Shown here: piece by piece, positions 1 through 9,955 of the stretch
Numbering within the stretch: position 1 is the stretch's first letter
Layout of the letters: each line of letters starts with the position of its first letter
DNA from: Aldersonia sp. NBC_00410
GTDB taxonomy: Bacteria > Actinomycetota > Actinomycetes > Mycobacteriales > Mycobacteriaceae
Assembly: GCF_026342035.1 (NCBI RefSeq)
Contig: NZ_JAPENM010000003.1
Coordinates: forward strand, 372,001 to 436,000
Length of the DNA stretch: 64,000 nt
Reading direction: 5' to 3'
Position numbers and translations under genes: made by a program
The notes under the pieces: model-generated
What the model was told of the DNA's origin: nothing
What the model saw: the letters and a program-made list of their open reading frames with translations, nothing else
Database searches by the model: none

Positions 1-922
1 GCTCGACGGCCAGGCGCCCGGCCTGATCGGCCGCAAACGCGGCCGCTTCGACGAAGGTGTCCAACCACCGTGCGATTCCCGAGGATGCAGTCTCACCGGT
101 TGTGTCGCCGACATATCGGTACGCGGACAGCCCGGCCACGTACCGGTCGCTGAGTGTCGACAGGACCAGGCTCAGCGGCAGAATGGCGACCGGAGTCAAC
201 CCCGACCGGGACAGCACGGTGTGGATCAACGCCCGTCCGACCCGCCCGTTGCCGTCGGTGAAGGGATGGATCGTCTCGAACTGCGCGTGCATCAGGCCCG
301 CCTGCAGCAGCGGACCATGGAGTGAACCGTTCAGGTAGGCAACGAGGTCGGCCATCAACGCTGGAACGTCGCCGTCGGGCGGTGGCACGAAATCCGCGTC
401 GAGTGGATGCCAGTTCGAGCCGCCGATCCAGTTTTGGACCGTGCGCAGCCCGTGGTGGCGCTCGTCCGGTAGCAATGCTCTGTGCAGGACGACGATGTCG
501 TCGACCGTGACGGCGTCGACGTCCACCAGGTTGCGCGAAGCTCGGCGCAGCACGGTGATGTTGTTGGCGACGAGCCGGGCTTGCTCGCTGAACCCACGGA
601 TGCTCTCGTCCTGGGCCAGCTCGGCCAATGCGACCTGTTGTGGGGACGGCGTTATTCCCTCGATCATCGAACTGGCGATCGCCTCCGACCGGAGCAGGAA
701 GCGCGCGATTCCGGCGAGCCCTTTGGCTCGGTCCCCGGTGCCCAGCGAGCGGATGCTGCGTTCGACCTGCGCAGCCCGCGTCGACAGCGCAGCCGGAACT
801 GCAAGCGGACGTTCCGTCAGGCGATCCGGCCGGTAGGTGCGGTAGGCCCCGCCGCGGCGGTCGCGCGCGACCAGGCCGTACGCCGGCGCGGGGTCCCAGT
901 ACGCCTCGCACAGTTCGGCCAT
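1..922 (-). CDS. Fic family protein (AMP transferase-like), C-terminus cut by window edge
   Basis: The reading frame opens at an ATG (bases 920-922) and runs off the left edge, so the C-terminus is missing. The signature Fic loop HPFTDGNGR is intact around residue 215, with the catalytic His. Fic enzymes usually transfer AMP from ATP to a hydroxyl group of a target protein. Near residue 90 the protein has SSMIEG, which fits the (S/T)xxxE(G/N) inhibitory helix motif, so this looks like a class II Fic protein with its own N-terminal inhibitory glutamate. No antitoxin gene is adjacent on the visible side. The target is unknown. The family call is secure; enzyme activity is inferred from the intact motif. 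Confidence 0.88.
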   Translation of the reverse strand, partial: MAELCEAYWDPAPAYGLVARDRRGGAYRTYRPDRLTERPLAVPAALSTRAAQVERSIRSLGTGDRAKGLAGIARFLLRSEAIASSMIEGITPSPQQVALAELAQDESIRGFSEQARLVANNITVLRRASRNLVDVDAVTVDDIVVLHRALLPDERHHGLRTVQNWIGGSNWHPLDADFVPPPDGDVPALMADLVAYLNGSLHGPLLQAGLMHAQFETIHPFTDGNGRVGRALIHTVLSRSGLTPVAILPLSLVLSTLSDRYVAGLSAYRYVGDTTGETASSGIARWLDTFVEAAAFAADQAGRLAVE

Positions 923-1001
923 TCGCCTCAACCTTTACCCGAATAGGAGTTGATTAAAGTCTAGTGCCTTAAACTTTGATATCGAGCCAGGTTGTGCAAG
1001 G

Positions 1002-1194
1002 TTGGTTGCACTCTCCCCGCAGCAGCAGTTCAACCCCGAGCAACATCGTGGTGCAGGACGACTGCGCGCAGGACTATTCCGAGCACGTGGCGATCGCGGG
1101 CAGTCGCCGAGCGGCCACGTTCGTGCTCAACGCGCTCGACCCGGCCCATCCCCGCCCGGTGCCGTGCGATTTCGTCGCACCGATCATCGGGTGA
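1002..1194 (+). pseudogene. Remnant of a secreted lipase/esterase C-terminus
   Basis: From base 1042 the frame reads NIVVQDDCAQDYSEHVA, then LNALDPAHPRPVPC, and stops at 1192-1194. This resembles the C-terminal end of actinobacterial class 2 triacylglycerol lipases, which carry a late Cys pair and a catalytic His near the end. The codons just upstream (LSPQQQFNPEQ) continue in a different frame from base 1002, as if a frameshift joined them. No nucleophile GxSxG or signal peptide precedes it, so the gene is at best a 5'-deleted fragment. It overlaps the end of the convergent membrane protein gene. Family recognition is from memory of the motif and is moderate. Confidence 0.4.
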
Positions 1195-1822
1195 CGCGTT
1201 CCTCGGCCGGTTTCGGCGGTAGGACGAGCAGCGCGGCCACCAGGAAGCACAAGGCGCCGACGAAGGTGCCGAGGTTGGCCGTCGTCGCGTTGTGCAATTC
1301 GCCGCTACTCGGGTCGACATAGGCGCCGATCGCGGACACCCCGAACGCGATCGACCCGATCATGTTCAGCCAGCTGCTCAGCCAGTTGCGGGCGCGCGGA
1401 TCCCACAATTTGTCGGTATCCGTCGTCGCCAGCACCGCGAGAGCGCTGGCGATCAGGAAGGCTGCGGAGCCGAACACGTCGGGGCGCCAGATCCAGCGGT
1501 CGGCCTCGTCGTAGGTGAGATTGACGATCAGTGCCGCGCCGGTGCTGATGTTGAACAGCAGGGTGCCGGCGAACTGGACCGCCGCCGACCAGTAGTCCCA
1601 GCGTTCGATCCGGTGTGATTCGGCGCCGGGAACGGGACGGCCGCTCAGCCACAACTGGATGTAGCCCGCCGCGGTGAAGAACAGCGACCCGACGAAATAG
1701 GTGAGGTTGTCGAATCGTTCCCCGACAAGGTCGGCATAACCCGGCCAGGCGCCGAGCGCGAACAACAGCGAGCCGATGGCGAATCCCCACGATTCGCGTC
1801 GCATACGGAGCATTCGAGTCAC
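1184..1822 (-). CDS. Multi-pass membrane protein of unknown function
   Basis: The 212-residue product has about five hydrophobic segments: FAIGSLLFALGAWPG near the N-terminus, LTYFVGSLFFTAAGYI, a central one around AAVQFAGTLLFNI, AAFLIASALAVLA, and two near the C-terminus (IAFGVSAIGAYV and GTFVGALCFLVAALLVL). Short charged loops separate them, one rich in Trp and Asp (DRWIWRPDVFG). I do not recognise a catalytic motif. The longest start is GTG at 1822; ATG codons at 1813 and 1804 are equally possible because no clear ribosome-binding site marks any of them. Its start faces the clpC promoter region. Confidence 0.7.
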   Translation of the reverse strand: MTRMLRMRRESWGFAIGSLLFALGAWPGYADLVGERFDNLTYFVGSLFFTAAGYIQLWLSGRPVPGAESHRIERWDYWSAAVQFAGTLLFNISTGAALIVNLTYDEADRWIWRPDVFGSAAFLIASALAVLATTDTDKLWDPRARNWLSSWLNMIGSIAFGVSAIGAYVDPSSGELHNATTANLGTFVGALCFLVAALLVLPPKPAEERVTR

Positions 1823-1838
1823 TCGGATGTTTTACCCC

Positions 1839-1852
1839 GTTCGCTGACGGCG
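1839..1852. promoter_or_regulatory. ClgR-like operator upstream of clpC
   Basis: The sequence GTTCGC-TGACG-GCG matches the GTTCGC-N5-GCG core described for ClgR, an activator of clp protease genes in actinobacteria. It lies about 215 bases before the clpC start. The match is by eye; binding is inferred. Confidence 0.5.
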
Positions 1853-2066
1853 TACAGGTCGGGGAAACGAAAACCCCGCTGGTCGCGTTAACTGGAGTAA
1901 GCAGATCAGCGGGCTGGGCCCATCGACCGCAAAGCGGTGGGCTCTACCGACTGCAGAAGCGACGTTCGTGCACCTCGCCCATTACAGTAGAGGCGGGGGA
2001 GTGGGATCTGGTGGATTCCAGCGCCTAACCGGTGGCGTCAGCACCGGAGCGAAGTGAGGGAGAACG

Positions 2067-4589
<2,523 letters not shown>

Positions 4590-4602
4590 ACAGGTCCCAA
4601 CA

Positions 4603-4648
4603 CCGAAGCCCGGTCGGCGAGGTTCATTCCTCACCGGCCGGGCTTCGG
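4603..4648 (+). terminator. Terminator of clpC
   Basis: CCGAAGCCCGG (4603-4613) pairs with CCGGGCTTCGG (4638-4648), with further pairing inside (GGCGAGG with CCTCACC). It begins 13 bases after the clpC stop. The run after the stem is only weakly T-rich, as is common in actinobacteria. Confidence 0.8.
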
Positions 4649-4683
4649 CGTTTCCCGGTGCCGTTTGCGCATGGACGATCAGG

Positions 4684-4791
4684 ATGCGTGGCAGCGTGAT
4701 CCGCGACTGCGTGCTGCGCGCGACCCCGGGCGTGGTCCGGGTGACGCAGCACCGTGCAATCGCAGAGTTGAAGCGGCTTCGCGACGCCTGA
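4684..4791 (+). pseudogene. Remnant of an ECF sigma factor, region 4 end
   Basis: This short frame ends with LRATPGVVRVTQHRAIAEL and a basic tail, then TGA. It closely resembles the recognition helix and C-terminal end of sigma-70 region 4 (the usual pattern is TPGAVRVxQHRAL). No region 2 or start of region 4 precedes it: the sequence upstream is the clpC terminator. The likely reading is the surviving 3' end of a deleted sigma factor gene. It is too short to be a working factor. Confidence 0.45.
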
Positions 4792-4942
4792 GCCCGCGAT
4801 GCCGCGCATCTTCTGGGGTCACCGCGCACGCCCCAGTGCGCGCGATAACCCAAACCGGTGCGCAAGCGTCGCCGTCGAATCCGGTTGGCGCGCGGGACGC
4901 CGCGGGTAAGTTGGAGGCGTAGCCGAGAGAAGGGATTTGCGC

Positions 4943-5380
4943 ATGCCCACACGCACCGCCCGCACCGAATGGACCGGCGGACTGCAGGACGGAACCGGGC
5001 GCGTCAGCCTGACAAGTTCCGGGGTCGGAACCTACGACGTGTCGTTCCCCAAACGATCGGCGGACGACGCGGACGGCACGACGAGTCCCGAGGAACTCAT
5101 TGCGGCGGCGCACTCGTCCTGTTTCTCGATGGCGCTCTCCGGCGAGATCGGTCGGGCCGGCGGCACGCCGCAGTCGCTCGACGTGTCCGCGGACGTCACG
5201 CTCGGGCCGGACCCGGCCGGTGGGTTCAAGCTCACCGGCATCACGATCAAAGTCCGCGGCAAGGTCGACGGTCTCGACGCGGACGGGTTCGAGAAGGCCG
5301 CTCAGGCCGCGAAGGCGGGCTGCCCGGTGAGCAAGGCGCTCGCCGCGGTAGACATCACCCTGGACGCCGCCCTCGCCTGA
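4943..5380 (+). CDS. OsmC/Ohr family peroxide-detoxifying protein
   Basis: OsmC-type proteins are thiol peroxidases that reduce organic hydroperoxides in the cytoplasm. The product is about 145 residues, normal for the family, and shows both redox cysteines in their usual settings: AAAHSSCFSMAL in the central helix and AKAGCPVSKAL near the C-terminus. The ATG at 4943 is chosen over the in-frame TTG at 4937 because GAGAGAAGGG ends eight bases before it. It converges on cbtA and shares a hairpin terminator with it. Whether it is OsmC or a close subfamily is not settled. Confidence 0.93.
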   Translation: MPTRTARTEWTGGLQDGTGRVSLTSSGVGTYDVSFPKRSADDADGTTSPEELIAAAHSSCFSMALSGEIGRAGGTPQSLDVSADVTLGPDPAGGFKLTGITIKVRGKVDGLDADGFEKAAQAAKAGCPVSKALAAVDITLDAALA

Positions 5381-5388
5381 CCCAACGA

Positions 5389-5428
5389 AATCGGGGCCCG
5401 GACACCTGTTGGTATCCGGGCCCCGATT
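5389..5428. terminator. Bidirectional terminator between osmC-like gene and cbtA
   Basis: AATCGGGGCCCGGA (5389-5402) pairs perfectly with TCCGGGCCCCGATT (5415-5428) around a 12-base loop. It lies between the two convergent stop codons and can serve both genes. Confidence 0.85.
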
Positions 5429-5442
5429 CGGTTTGGGTCGAG

Positions 5443-6249
5443 TCAGCCGACGGAACTCGCGACGCGCGATTCGCGTGTGCTGGCGCTGCGCTCGGTGAGG
5501 AACGCGAATGCCAGGCCGAGCGCAGCCCACAGCGTCGCTTGCACGGCGAGCGACGAGATCCGGAACTCCCACAGCAGCGTGGCCGGGAAGTCCTCCGGCA
5601 CCTCGTTCACGGCCGGCATCAGCACATAGCCGAGCCCCACGATCACCAGAAACGTTGCCAGCGGAGCCGCGATTCGGACAGTGACCAAGCGGCTGCGAAC
5701 CAGACTCGCGACGTATCCGGCGATTCCCACCGCAGCCAGGCCGAGCACCACGGCGCCGAGCCACAGCAGGGTGCGGTCGTTGATGGTGTCCGGATCGCCG
5801 ACTGCGGGCGGGTTCGCGGGGTACTTGAAGAAGGGCACCGCCTCGATGGCCAACCAGCCTGCCCCGGCGAGGCCGAGCGCCAACGGGACCCCGGCCAACG
5901 GAATGAACCGGCGCAGATAGAACACGGCGGTCGCGAATATCGCGCCCAGGGCAAGGCCTGCCAGCGAGGTGGCCAGGAACAGCCCGAACTTCTGACCGGT
6001 GCGGCTCACTTCGGCGGCGTCGCCGTGCGAGTGTCCCGCGGATTCGGTGGCCTCGTGCGAGTGTCCGGCTGCGGCACCGTCGTGGTCGTGCGCCTCGGTG
6101 GCCGCGGAGTTGGCCTCCTCGATCGCGATCGCGGCATCGACGTGCGGCTCGCCGAGCAGGAACGCGACGCCGCCGGCAAGCACGCCGGCGATCAGGCCCG
6201 CAAGCAGGCCACGCAGCAGGAGGGTGGGCAGGGAAGGCGTCAGTGGCAC
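5443..6249 (-). CDS. cbtA: CbtA family cobalt transporter subunit
   Basis: CbtA is a membrane protein that, with the small CbtB, forms a predicted cobalt uptake system found under cobalamin control. The 268-residue product has an N-terminal membrane segment (LLLRGLLAGLIAGVLAGGVA), then a His-rich stretch (AHDHDGAAAGHSH and SAGHSHGD, residues about 53-78) that suits metal binding, then about six further hydrophobic segments. The start is GTG at 6249, which overlaps the cbtB stop by ten bases, so the two are probably translationally coupled. The riboswitch in front of cbtB supports cobalt, not another metal, as substrate. Confidence 0.9.
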   Translation of the reverse strand: MPLTPSLPTLLLRGLLAGLIAGVLAGGVAFLLGEPHVDAAIAIEEANSAATEAHDHDGAAAGHSHEATESAGHSHGDAAEVSRTGQKFGLFLATSLAGLALGAIFATAVFYLRRFIPLAGVPLALGLAGAGWLAIEAVPFFKYPANPPAVGDPDTINDRTLLWLGAVVLGLAAVGIAGYVASLVRSRLVTVRIAAPLATFLVIVGLGYVLMPAVNEVPEDFPATLLWEFRISSLAVQATLWAALGLAFAFLTERSASTRESRVASSVG

Positions 6250-6434
6250 GGCAGGCCCAGCAGGTGCCGACCGTCATGCATCAACTCGTGCATGTACATG
6301 CCGCTGCGCGAGATCGCGCCCTGGTCGAACCCGACCAGGTAGAGCGTGAGCAGTGCGAGTAGCACGGTGCCCGCTGCAATGAGGAATGCGACGGTCGGGT
6401 CGATTGCCCGGCTGGGTGTGTGGACGAGTGCCAT
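6240..6434 (-). CDS. cbtB: CbtB family small cobalt transporter subunit
   Basis: The 64-residue protein has one membrane segment (VAFLIAAGTVLLALLTLYLV) followed by a C-terminal MYMHELMHDGRHLLG with several His residues, the classic CbtB layout in which the histidines probably bind the metal. The ATG at 6434 lies six bases after AGGAGG. Longer in-frame extensions upstream run through the riboswitch and are not used. It is the first gene of cbtBA. Confidence 0.92.
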   Translation of the reverse strand: MALVHTPSRAIDPTVAFLIAAGTVLLALLTLYLVGFDQGAISRSGMYMHELMHDGRHLLGLPCH

Positions 6435-6472
6435 TGATGCCTCCTGGGATTTCGCGTCCCGCAGTAGTAAGG

Positions 6473-6576
6473 CCTTTGGCACGCCCGGGGTCTGACTCAC
6501 CAACCGCGCGAGCGGACGGTTCACAGTGGCGCGACCGCTCCGGAATCACACCGGTATTCCCGCAGTGCCAAGGTGC
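6473..6576 (-). promoter_or_regulatory. Cobalamin riboswitch controlling cbtBA
   Basis: On the minus strand the leader reads GGGAATACCGGTG-TGATTCCGG, then GCGCCACTGTGA, then the B12-box-like GAGTCAGACC (complement of 6489-6498). The closing stem pairs CCTTGGCAC (complement of 6565-6573) with GTGCCAAAGG (complement of 6473-6482). All core elements are in the right order. About 40 bases separate it from the cbtB start; a small GGGA/TCCC hairpin lies next to AGGAGG, suggesting control of translation. Confidence 0.85.
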
Positions 6577-6666
6577 TTGGTTACCCGCGAACTATCGCAC
6601 CCGGCATTCTGCGGTGTCAATTGGGCGCACTGGCAGCGAATCTGCCGGTGGCGCCGGGTCCCTGGG

Positions 6667-7065
6667 TCAGTTCGCAGCGAAGAACGGATAGACGAAGTGC
6701 CCCGGGCCGCCGCCGGGCAGCTGCCAGCCGGTGATCGACGGGAAATTGAATGGCAGTTTGATCAGCTTGTGCGGGTTGCCGTTCTGGTCTGCCTGCCAGC
6801 ATTCGAGCGTCACGCCGTGGAACGACGTGCAAACGATCTTCGTGCTCGTGCCGAACGGCGAGGTCAACCGGTCCTTCGAGACGAGCGGGTTCCAGTAGTC
6901 CAGATCGCCCGGGGTCAGGAAGGCTTTGGTCTCGTACGGCACGATCGGCGTCGGATAGTTCGGAATCGGCGGCCACTCGTCCGCGGCGGCGCTGCCGATG
7001 CCAAGGGCCGCGCCGAACAGCACAAGCGCGACGACGAACGCGAAACGACGAGCAGCTGCGACCAT
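6667..7065 (-). CDS. Small secreted protein of unknown function
   Basis: The 132-residue product begins with a clear Sec signal peptide (MVAAARRF, then a hydrophobic core VVALVLFGAALGIG) with a probable cleavage after SAAA, near residue 28. The mature part is about 104 residues, rich in Pro, Gly and aromatic residues, with two Cys (IVCTSFHG and LECWQAD) that could form one disulfide. It ends with GHFVYPFFAAN. The start ATG at 7065 has AGGAGG seven bases upstream. I recognise no domain. It resembles small secreted proteins common in nocardiae and mycobacteria. Confidence 0.8.
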   Translation of the reverse strand: MVAAARRFAFVVALVLFGAALGIGSAAADEWPPIPNYPTPIVPYETKAFLTPGDLDYWNPLVSKDRLTSPFGTSTKIVCTSFHGVTLECWQADQNGNPHKLIKLPFNFPSITGWQLPGGGPGHFVYPFFAAN

Positions 7066-7136
7066 TTCCGACCTCCTGGTGTAAGTAACCGTTACCCAGA
7101 GTGTCGGATGAACGGCGCGGGGTCGTTACAGCTGCG

Positions 7137-7451
7137 CTAGTTCGAGACTTTCCCGGCCACGTCGAGCACGACCTCGAATTCGAGCAGCGACGCCCCGGTC
7201 GCGACCGGCTTGGCGCGCTCGCCGGCATGCGCCTCCTTCGCCGGACCCTCCGCCCAGGCCTGGAACGACTCCTCCGAATCCCAGTGCGTGACCACGAAGT
7301 ACCGGTTCTCGCCCTTGATCGGGCGCAGCAACTGGAAGCCGAGGAAGCCCGGCGAATTCTCGACGGCGTGCGCGCGATGGGCGAAGCGCTTCTCGAGTTC
7401 CGGCCCGGCGCCCTCCGGAACCTCGATCGCATTGATCTTGACGACTGCCAT
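7137..7451 (-). CDS. mhuD: Heme-degrading monooxygenase MhuD
   Basis: MhuD cleaves heme to release iron without forming carbon monoxide, giving mycobilin-type products. The 104-residue protein is an antibiotic-biosynthesis-monooxygenase (ABM) fold and is nearly the same as M. tuberculosis Rv3592 as I recall it, with MAVVKINAIEVP at the N-terminus. The active-site residues fall at the expected positions: Asn7, Trp66 and His75. The ATG at 7451 is chosen because it matches the family start; the frame is open further upstream but without family likeness. Its neighbour, an alpha/beta hydrolase, also adjoins mhuD in mycobacteria. Confidence 0.93.
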   Translation of the reverse strand: MAVVKINAIEVPEGAGPELEKRFAHRAHAVENSPGFLGFQLLRPIKGENRYFVVTHWDSEESFQAWAEGPAKEAHAGERAKPVATGASLLEFEVVLDVAGKVSN

Positions 7452-7488
7452 GTGCGAAACACTACCTGCCGTGGTCCGGGCGGCGATC

Positions 7489-7532
7489 TGTCGTAGCCTC
7501 AACGGCCAATTGTCGTAGCCTGAACGGCCATG
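7489..7532 (+). repeat. 22-bp tandem duplication carrying a promoter-like motif
   Basis: TGTCGTAGCCTCAACGGCCA at 7489 and TGTCGTAGCCTGAACGGCCA at 7511 are direct neighbours of a 22-base repeat differing by one base, plus the last two. Each holds a TAGCCT -10-like element (7494-7499 and 7516-7521). The second copy ends on the ATG at 7530, consistent with a leaderless transcript. Confidence 0.7.
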
Positions 7533-8273
7533 CTGCACGACGAAGGTGGAACCGGCGCCCCGATCCTGCTGTTGCACGGGTTGATGGGCAGCGCCCGAAC
7601 ATGGCGGAAGCACGTCGGTTGGCTCCGCGAACACGGCCACGTCTACTCCTTCGACGCGGCTGGCCACGGCCGCCCGGCCCCGGCCGAACTCAGCACAGAG
7701 GCGTTCGTCGACGACCTCACCGCCGCCCTCGTGACGATTGCCGAGCCGATGATCGTGATCGGCCACTCGATGGGTGGACTGCACGGCTGGGTGTTCGCCG
7801 CTCGCCACCCGCAGCGGGTCCGCTGCCTCGTCGTCGAGGACATGGCACCGGACTTCCGCGGCCGGACCGCAGCCGATTGGGCCGCGATGGTCCAAGCATG
7901 GCCGCAACCCTTCGCCACGGAGCAGGCGATGCGCGAGTACTTCGGACCGGTTGCCGGACAGTACTTCCTGGATTCCTTCGAGCGCCGAGCCGACGGCTGG
8001 TACCTGCACGGCTCGGTGCAGACCTTTCGCGATATCTCCGAGGAGTGGGGCCGCCGCGACTTCTGGTTGCAGTGGCAGCAGGTCACCGCCCCCACGCTCG
8101 TCATCGAGGCCGAGCACACGATCACCCCGGATGGACAGATGCGCGAGATGGCTCGCAGGCATCCCGGCGCGAGCTATGTCCGGATCGCGAATGCGGGACA
8201 CCTGGTGCACGACGACCAGCCGCAGCGCTACCGCGAAGCCGTCGAGAAGTTCCTCGCCGACCTGCCGGACTAA
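7530..8273 (+). CDS. Alpha/beta hydrolase
   Basis: A 247-residue alpha/beta hydrolase with the oxyanion segment LLLHGLMGSARTW, the nucleophile elbow GHSMGG near residue 75, and a late His in NAGHLVHDDQP near 228. Acid residue candidates lie in the VIEAEHT stretch. The substrate is not evident: the fold covers esterases, epoxide hydrolases and haloperoxidase-like enzymes. It resembles M. tuberculosis Rv3591c in sequence and in position next to mhuD and mutY. No ribosome-binding site precedes ATG 7530, and a -10-like TAGCCT sits eight bases before it, so translation is probably leaderless. It ends one base before the mutY stop. Confidence 0.9.
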   Translation: MLHDEGGTGAPILLLHGLMGSARTWRKHVGWLREHGHVYSFDAAGHGRPAPAELSTEAFVDDLTAALVTIAEPMIVIGHSMGGLHGWVFAARHPQRVRCLVVEDMAPDFRGRTAADWAAMVQAWPQPFATEQAMREYFGPVAGQYFLDSFERRADGWYLHGSVQTFRDISEEWGRRDFWLQWQQVTAPTLVIEAEHTITPDGQMREMARRHPGASYVRIANAGHLVHDDQPQRYREAVEKFLADLPD

Positions 8274-9185
8274 CTAGGACAATCCCTCGCCGGCGAGGGC
8301 AAACAACCCATCGGCGGTCTGCTCGATCAAACCGTCGGTGAGCAGCGAATCCAGTGCGCGGTCACGCTGTCCCGGATCCTGCGGCCACGCCAGATCCAGC
8401 CGTGGCCGTTCCACCGGTCCGGTCGCACCGCGCAGCACATCGAGCAACCGACCGCGCGCCTGCCGGTCGGTGCCCTCGTAGCGTTGCGCCGCCCGCTTCG
8501 GCCCGGTGGCCGAGGGATGGCCCGCCTCCCGCCATGCGCAGCGCGGCAGCGGGCACGCATCGCAGCGCGGCGTGCGCGCCGTGCACACCACCGCACCGAG
8601 TTCCATCAGCGCCGCCGAGAACGTTGCGGCCCTTGCCCGGCGGCTCGGCAGCAGCGCGCCGACATCGGCCAGGTCCCGGCGGTTGGACGGGTTTCCCGCC
8701 TCCGCGCGACCATGCACGGCGCGGGCGACGACACGGCGAACGTTGGTGTCCACCACGGCAACTCGCTGTCCGTAGGCGAAACAGGCCACGGCGCGTGCGG
8801 TGTAGTCGCCGATCCCGGGCAGTGTCAGCAGCGTGTCGACGTCGGTGGGGACCTCGTCGCCGTATCGCTCGGCGAGCATGCGCGCGCACTCGTGCAGACG
8901 CATAGCCCGACGCGGGTAGCCGAGCTTGCCCCAGGCGCGCAGCACCTCACCGGCTGTCGAAGCGGCCATCGCGGACGGCACCGGCCAGCGTTGCACCCAG
9001 TCCAGCCAGATCGGGGTCACCCGCACCACCGGTGTTTGCTGCAGCATGATCTCGCTCATCAACACCTGCCATGCCGTGACGCCGGCGCGCCGCCAGGGCA
9101 GGTCACGGGCGGTGTCGCCGTACCAGTCGATGACCGCCGTGGTGTCGAGTCCGGCAGTGGGCGGAGGCGGTGTGTTGGATATCAA
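8274..9185 (-). CDS. mutY: A/G-specific adenine glycosylase MutY
   Basis: MutY removes adenine mispaired with 8-oxoguanine, protecting the genome from G:C to T:A changes. The 303-residue product has the catalytic Glu region LMSEIMLQQTPVVRV, the helix-hairpin-helix LPGIGDYTARAV with the catalytic Asp in VAVVDTNVRR, and a four-cysteine iron-sulfur cluster (CTARTPRCDACPLPRC). The C-terminal 8-oxoG recognition domain is short, as in other actinobacteria. The longest start is a TTG at 9185; a downstream start cannot be excluded. It is divergent from the carbonic anhydrase gene, as in mycobacteria. Confidence 0.95.
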   Translation of the reverse strand: MISNTPPPPTAGLDTTAVIDWYGDTARDLPWRRAGVTAWQVLMSEIMLQQTPVVRVTPIWLDWVQRWPVPSAMAASTAGEVLRAWGKLGYPRRAMRLHECARMLAERYGDEVPTDVDTLLTLPGIGDYTARAVACFAYGQRVAVVDTNVRRVVARAVHGRAEAGNPSNRRDLADVGALLPSRRARAATFSAALMELGAVVCTARTPRCDACPLPRCAWREAGHPSATGPKRAAQRYEGTDRQARGRLLDVLRGATGPVERPRLDLAWPQDPGQRDRALDSLLTDGLIEQTADGLFALAGEGLS

Positions 9186-9232
9186 TTCAGGCTGTACTCG
9201 CAGGTAATGACGGGCTTGTGCAGAATGGCGGC

Positions 9233-9886
9233 ATGCCGAACAGCAATCCGATCAGCGCGTGGAAATCCCTTCGTGATGGAAACGAGCGCTTCGTCGCCGG
9301 CATGCCCATGCATCCTAGCCAGGGCATCATCGACCGCGAGAAGCTCGTCGAGGCACAGAAGCCGACCGCGGTGCTGTTCGGTTGCGGAGATTCCCGGGTG
9401 GCCGCCGAGATCATCTTCGATCAGGGCCTCGGTGACATGTTCGTCGTGCGCACCGCCGGTCACGTGGTGGACGGCTCGGTCCTCGGCTCGATCGAGTACG
9501 CCGTCGAAGTGCTGAATGTGCCGCTGGTCGTTGTGCTCGGCCACGACCACTGCGGTGCGGTCAAGGCGACCCTCGACGCGCTCGACCACGGTGACGTGCC
9601 GGGCGGGTTCATCCGCGATGTGGTCGAGCGGGTCACGCCGTCGATCCTGATGGGCCGCCGGGAGGGCTTGACCACGGTGGATGAGCTGGAGGCACGGCAC
9701 GTGGTCGAGACCGGGCGGCTGATCATGCAGCGTTCGGCGACCATCGCGGCGAAGATCGCGGCAGGCACTTGTGCGATCGCAGGTGTGACCTACAAGCTCG
9801 TCGACGGCCGCGCGCAGCTGCGCAGCACCGTGGGTGACATCGGCGAGTCGGTCGACCCGGCCACTTCGCTGCACCCGGCTATGTGA
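9233..9886 (+). CDS. canB: Beta-carbonic anhydrase
   Basis: This enzyme interconverts CO2 and bicarbonate in the cytoplasm. The 217-residue protein carries all zinc-site and active-site motifs of the beta class: CGDSR near residue 50 (Cys, then the Asp-Arg dyad) and HDHCG near 104-108. The start ATG at 9233 gives the usual N-terminus; the frame is open a little further upstream. Position between mutY and an Rv3587c-like gene matches M. tuberculosis canB (Rv3588c), although gene order by strand differs slightly. Confidence 0.95.
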   Translation: MPNSNPISAWKSLRDGNERFVAGMPMHPSQGIIDREKLVEAQKPTAVLFGCGDSRVAAEIIFDQGLGDMFVVRTAGHVVDGSVLGSIEYAVEVLNVPLVVVLGHDHCGAVKATLDALDHGDVPGGFIRDVVERVTPSILMGRREGLTTVDELEARHVVETGRLIMQRSATIAAKIAAGTCAIAGVTYKLVDGRAQLRSTVGDIGESVDPATSLHPAM

Positions 9887-9955
9887 CCTGGTTCAAATCC
9901 GACACGCCGATGCAGGTCAGCCGAGGTAAGCGACGCGCCGCTTACCTTGAGAACC

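Noticed and set aside
1860-2066. Region ahead of clpC searched for a tRNA
   Set aside because: No cloverleaf, T-loop or CCA end could be formed; only promoter-like sequence is present.
7137-8210. 357-codon minus-strand frame extending mhuD upstream
   Set aside because: Only the last 104 codons match MhuD; the rest lies antisense to the alpha/beta hydrolase.
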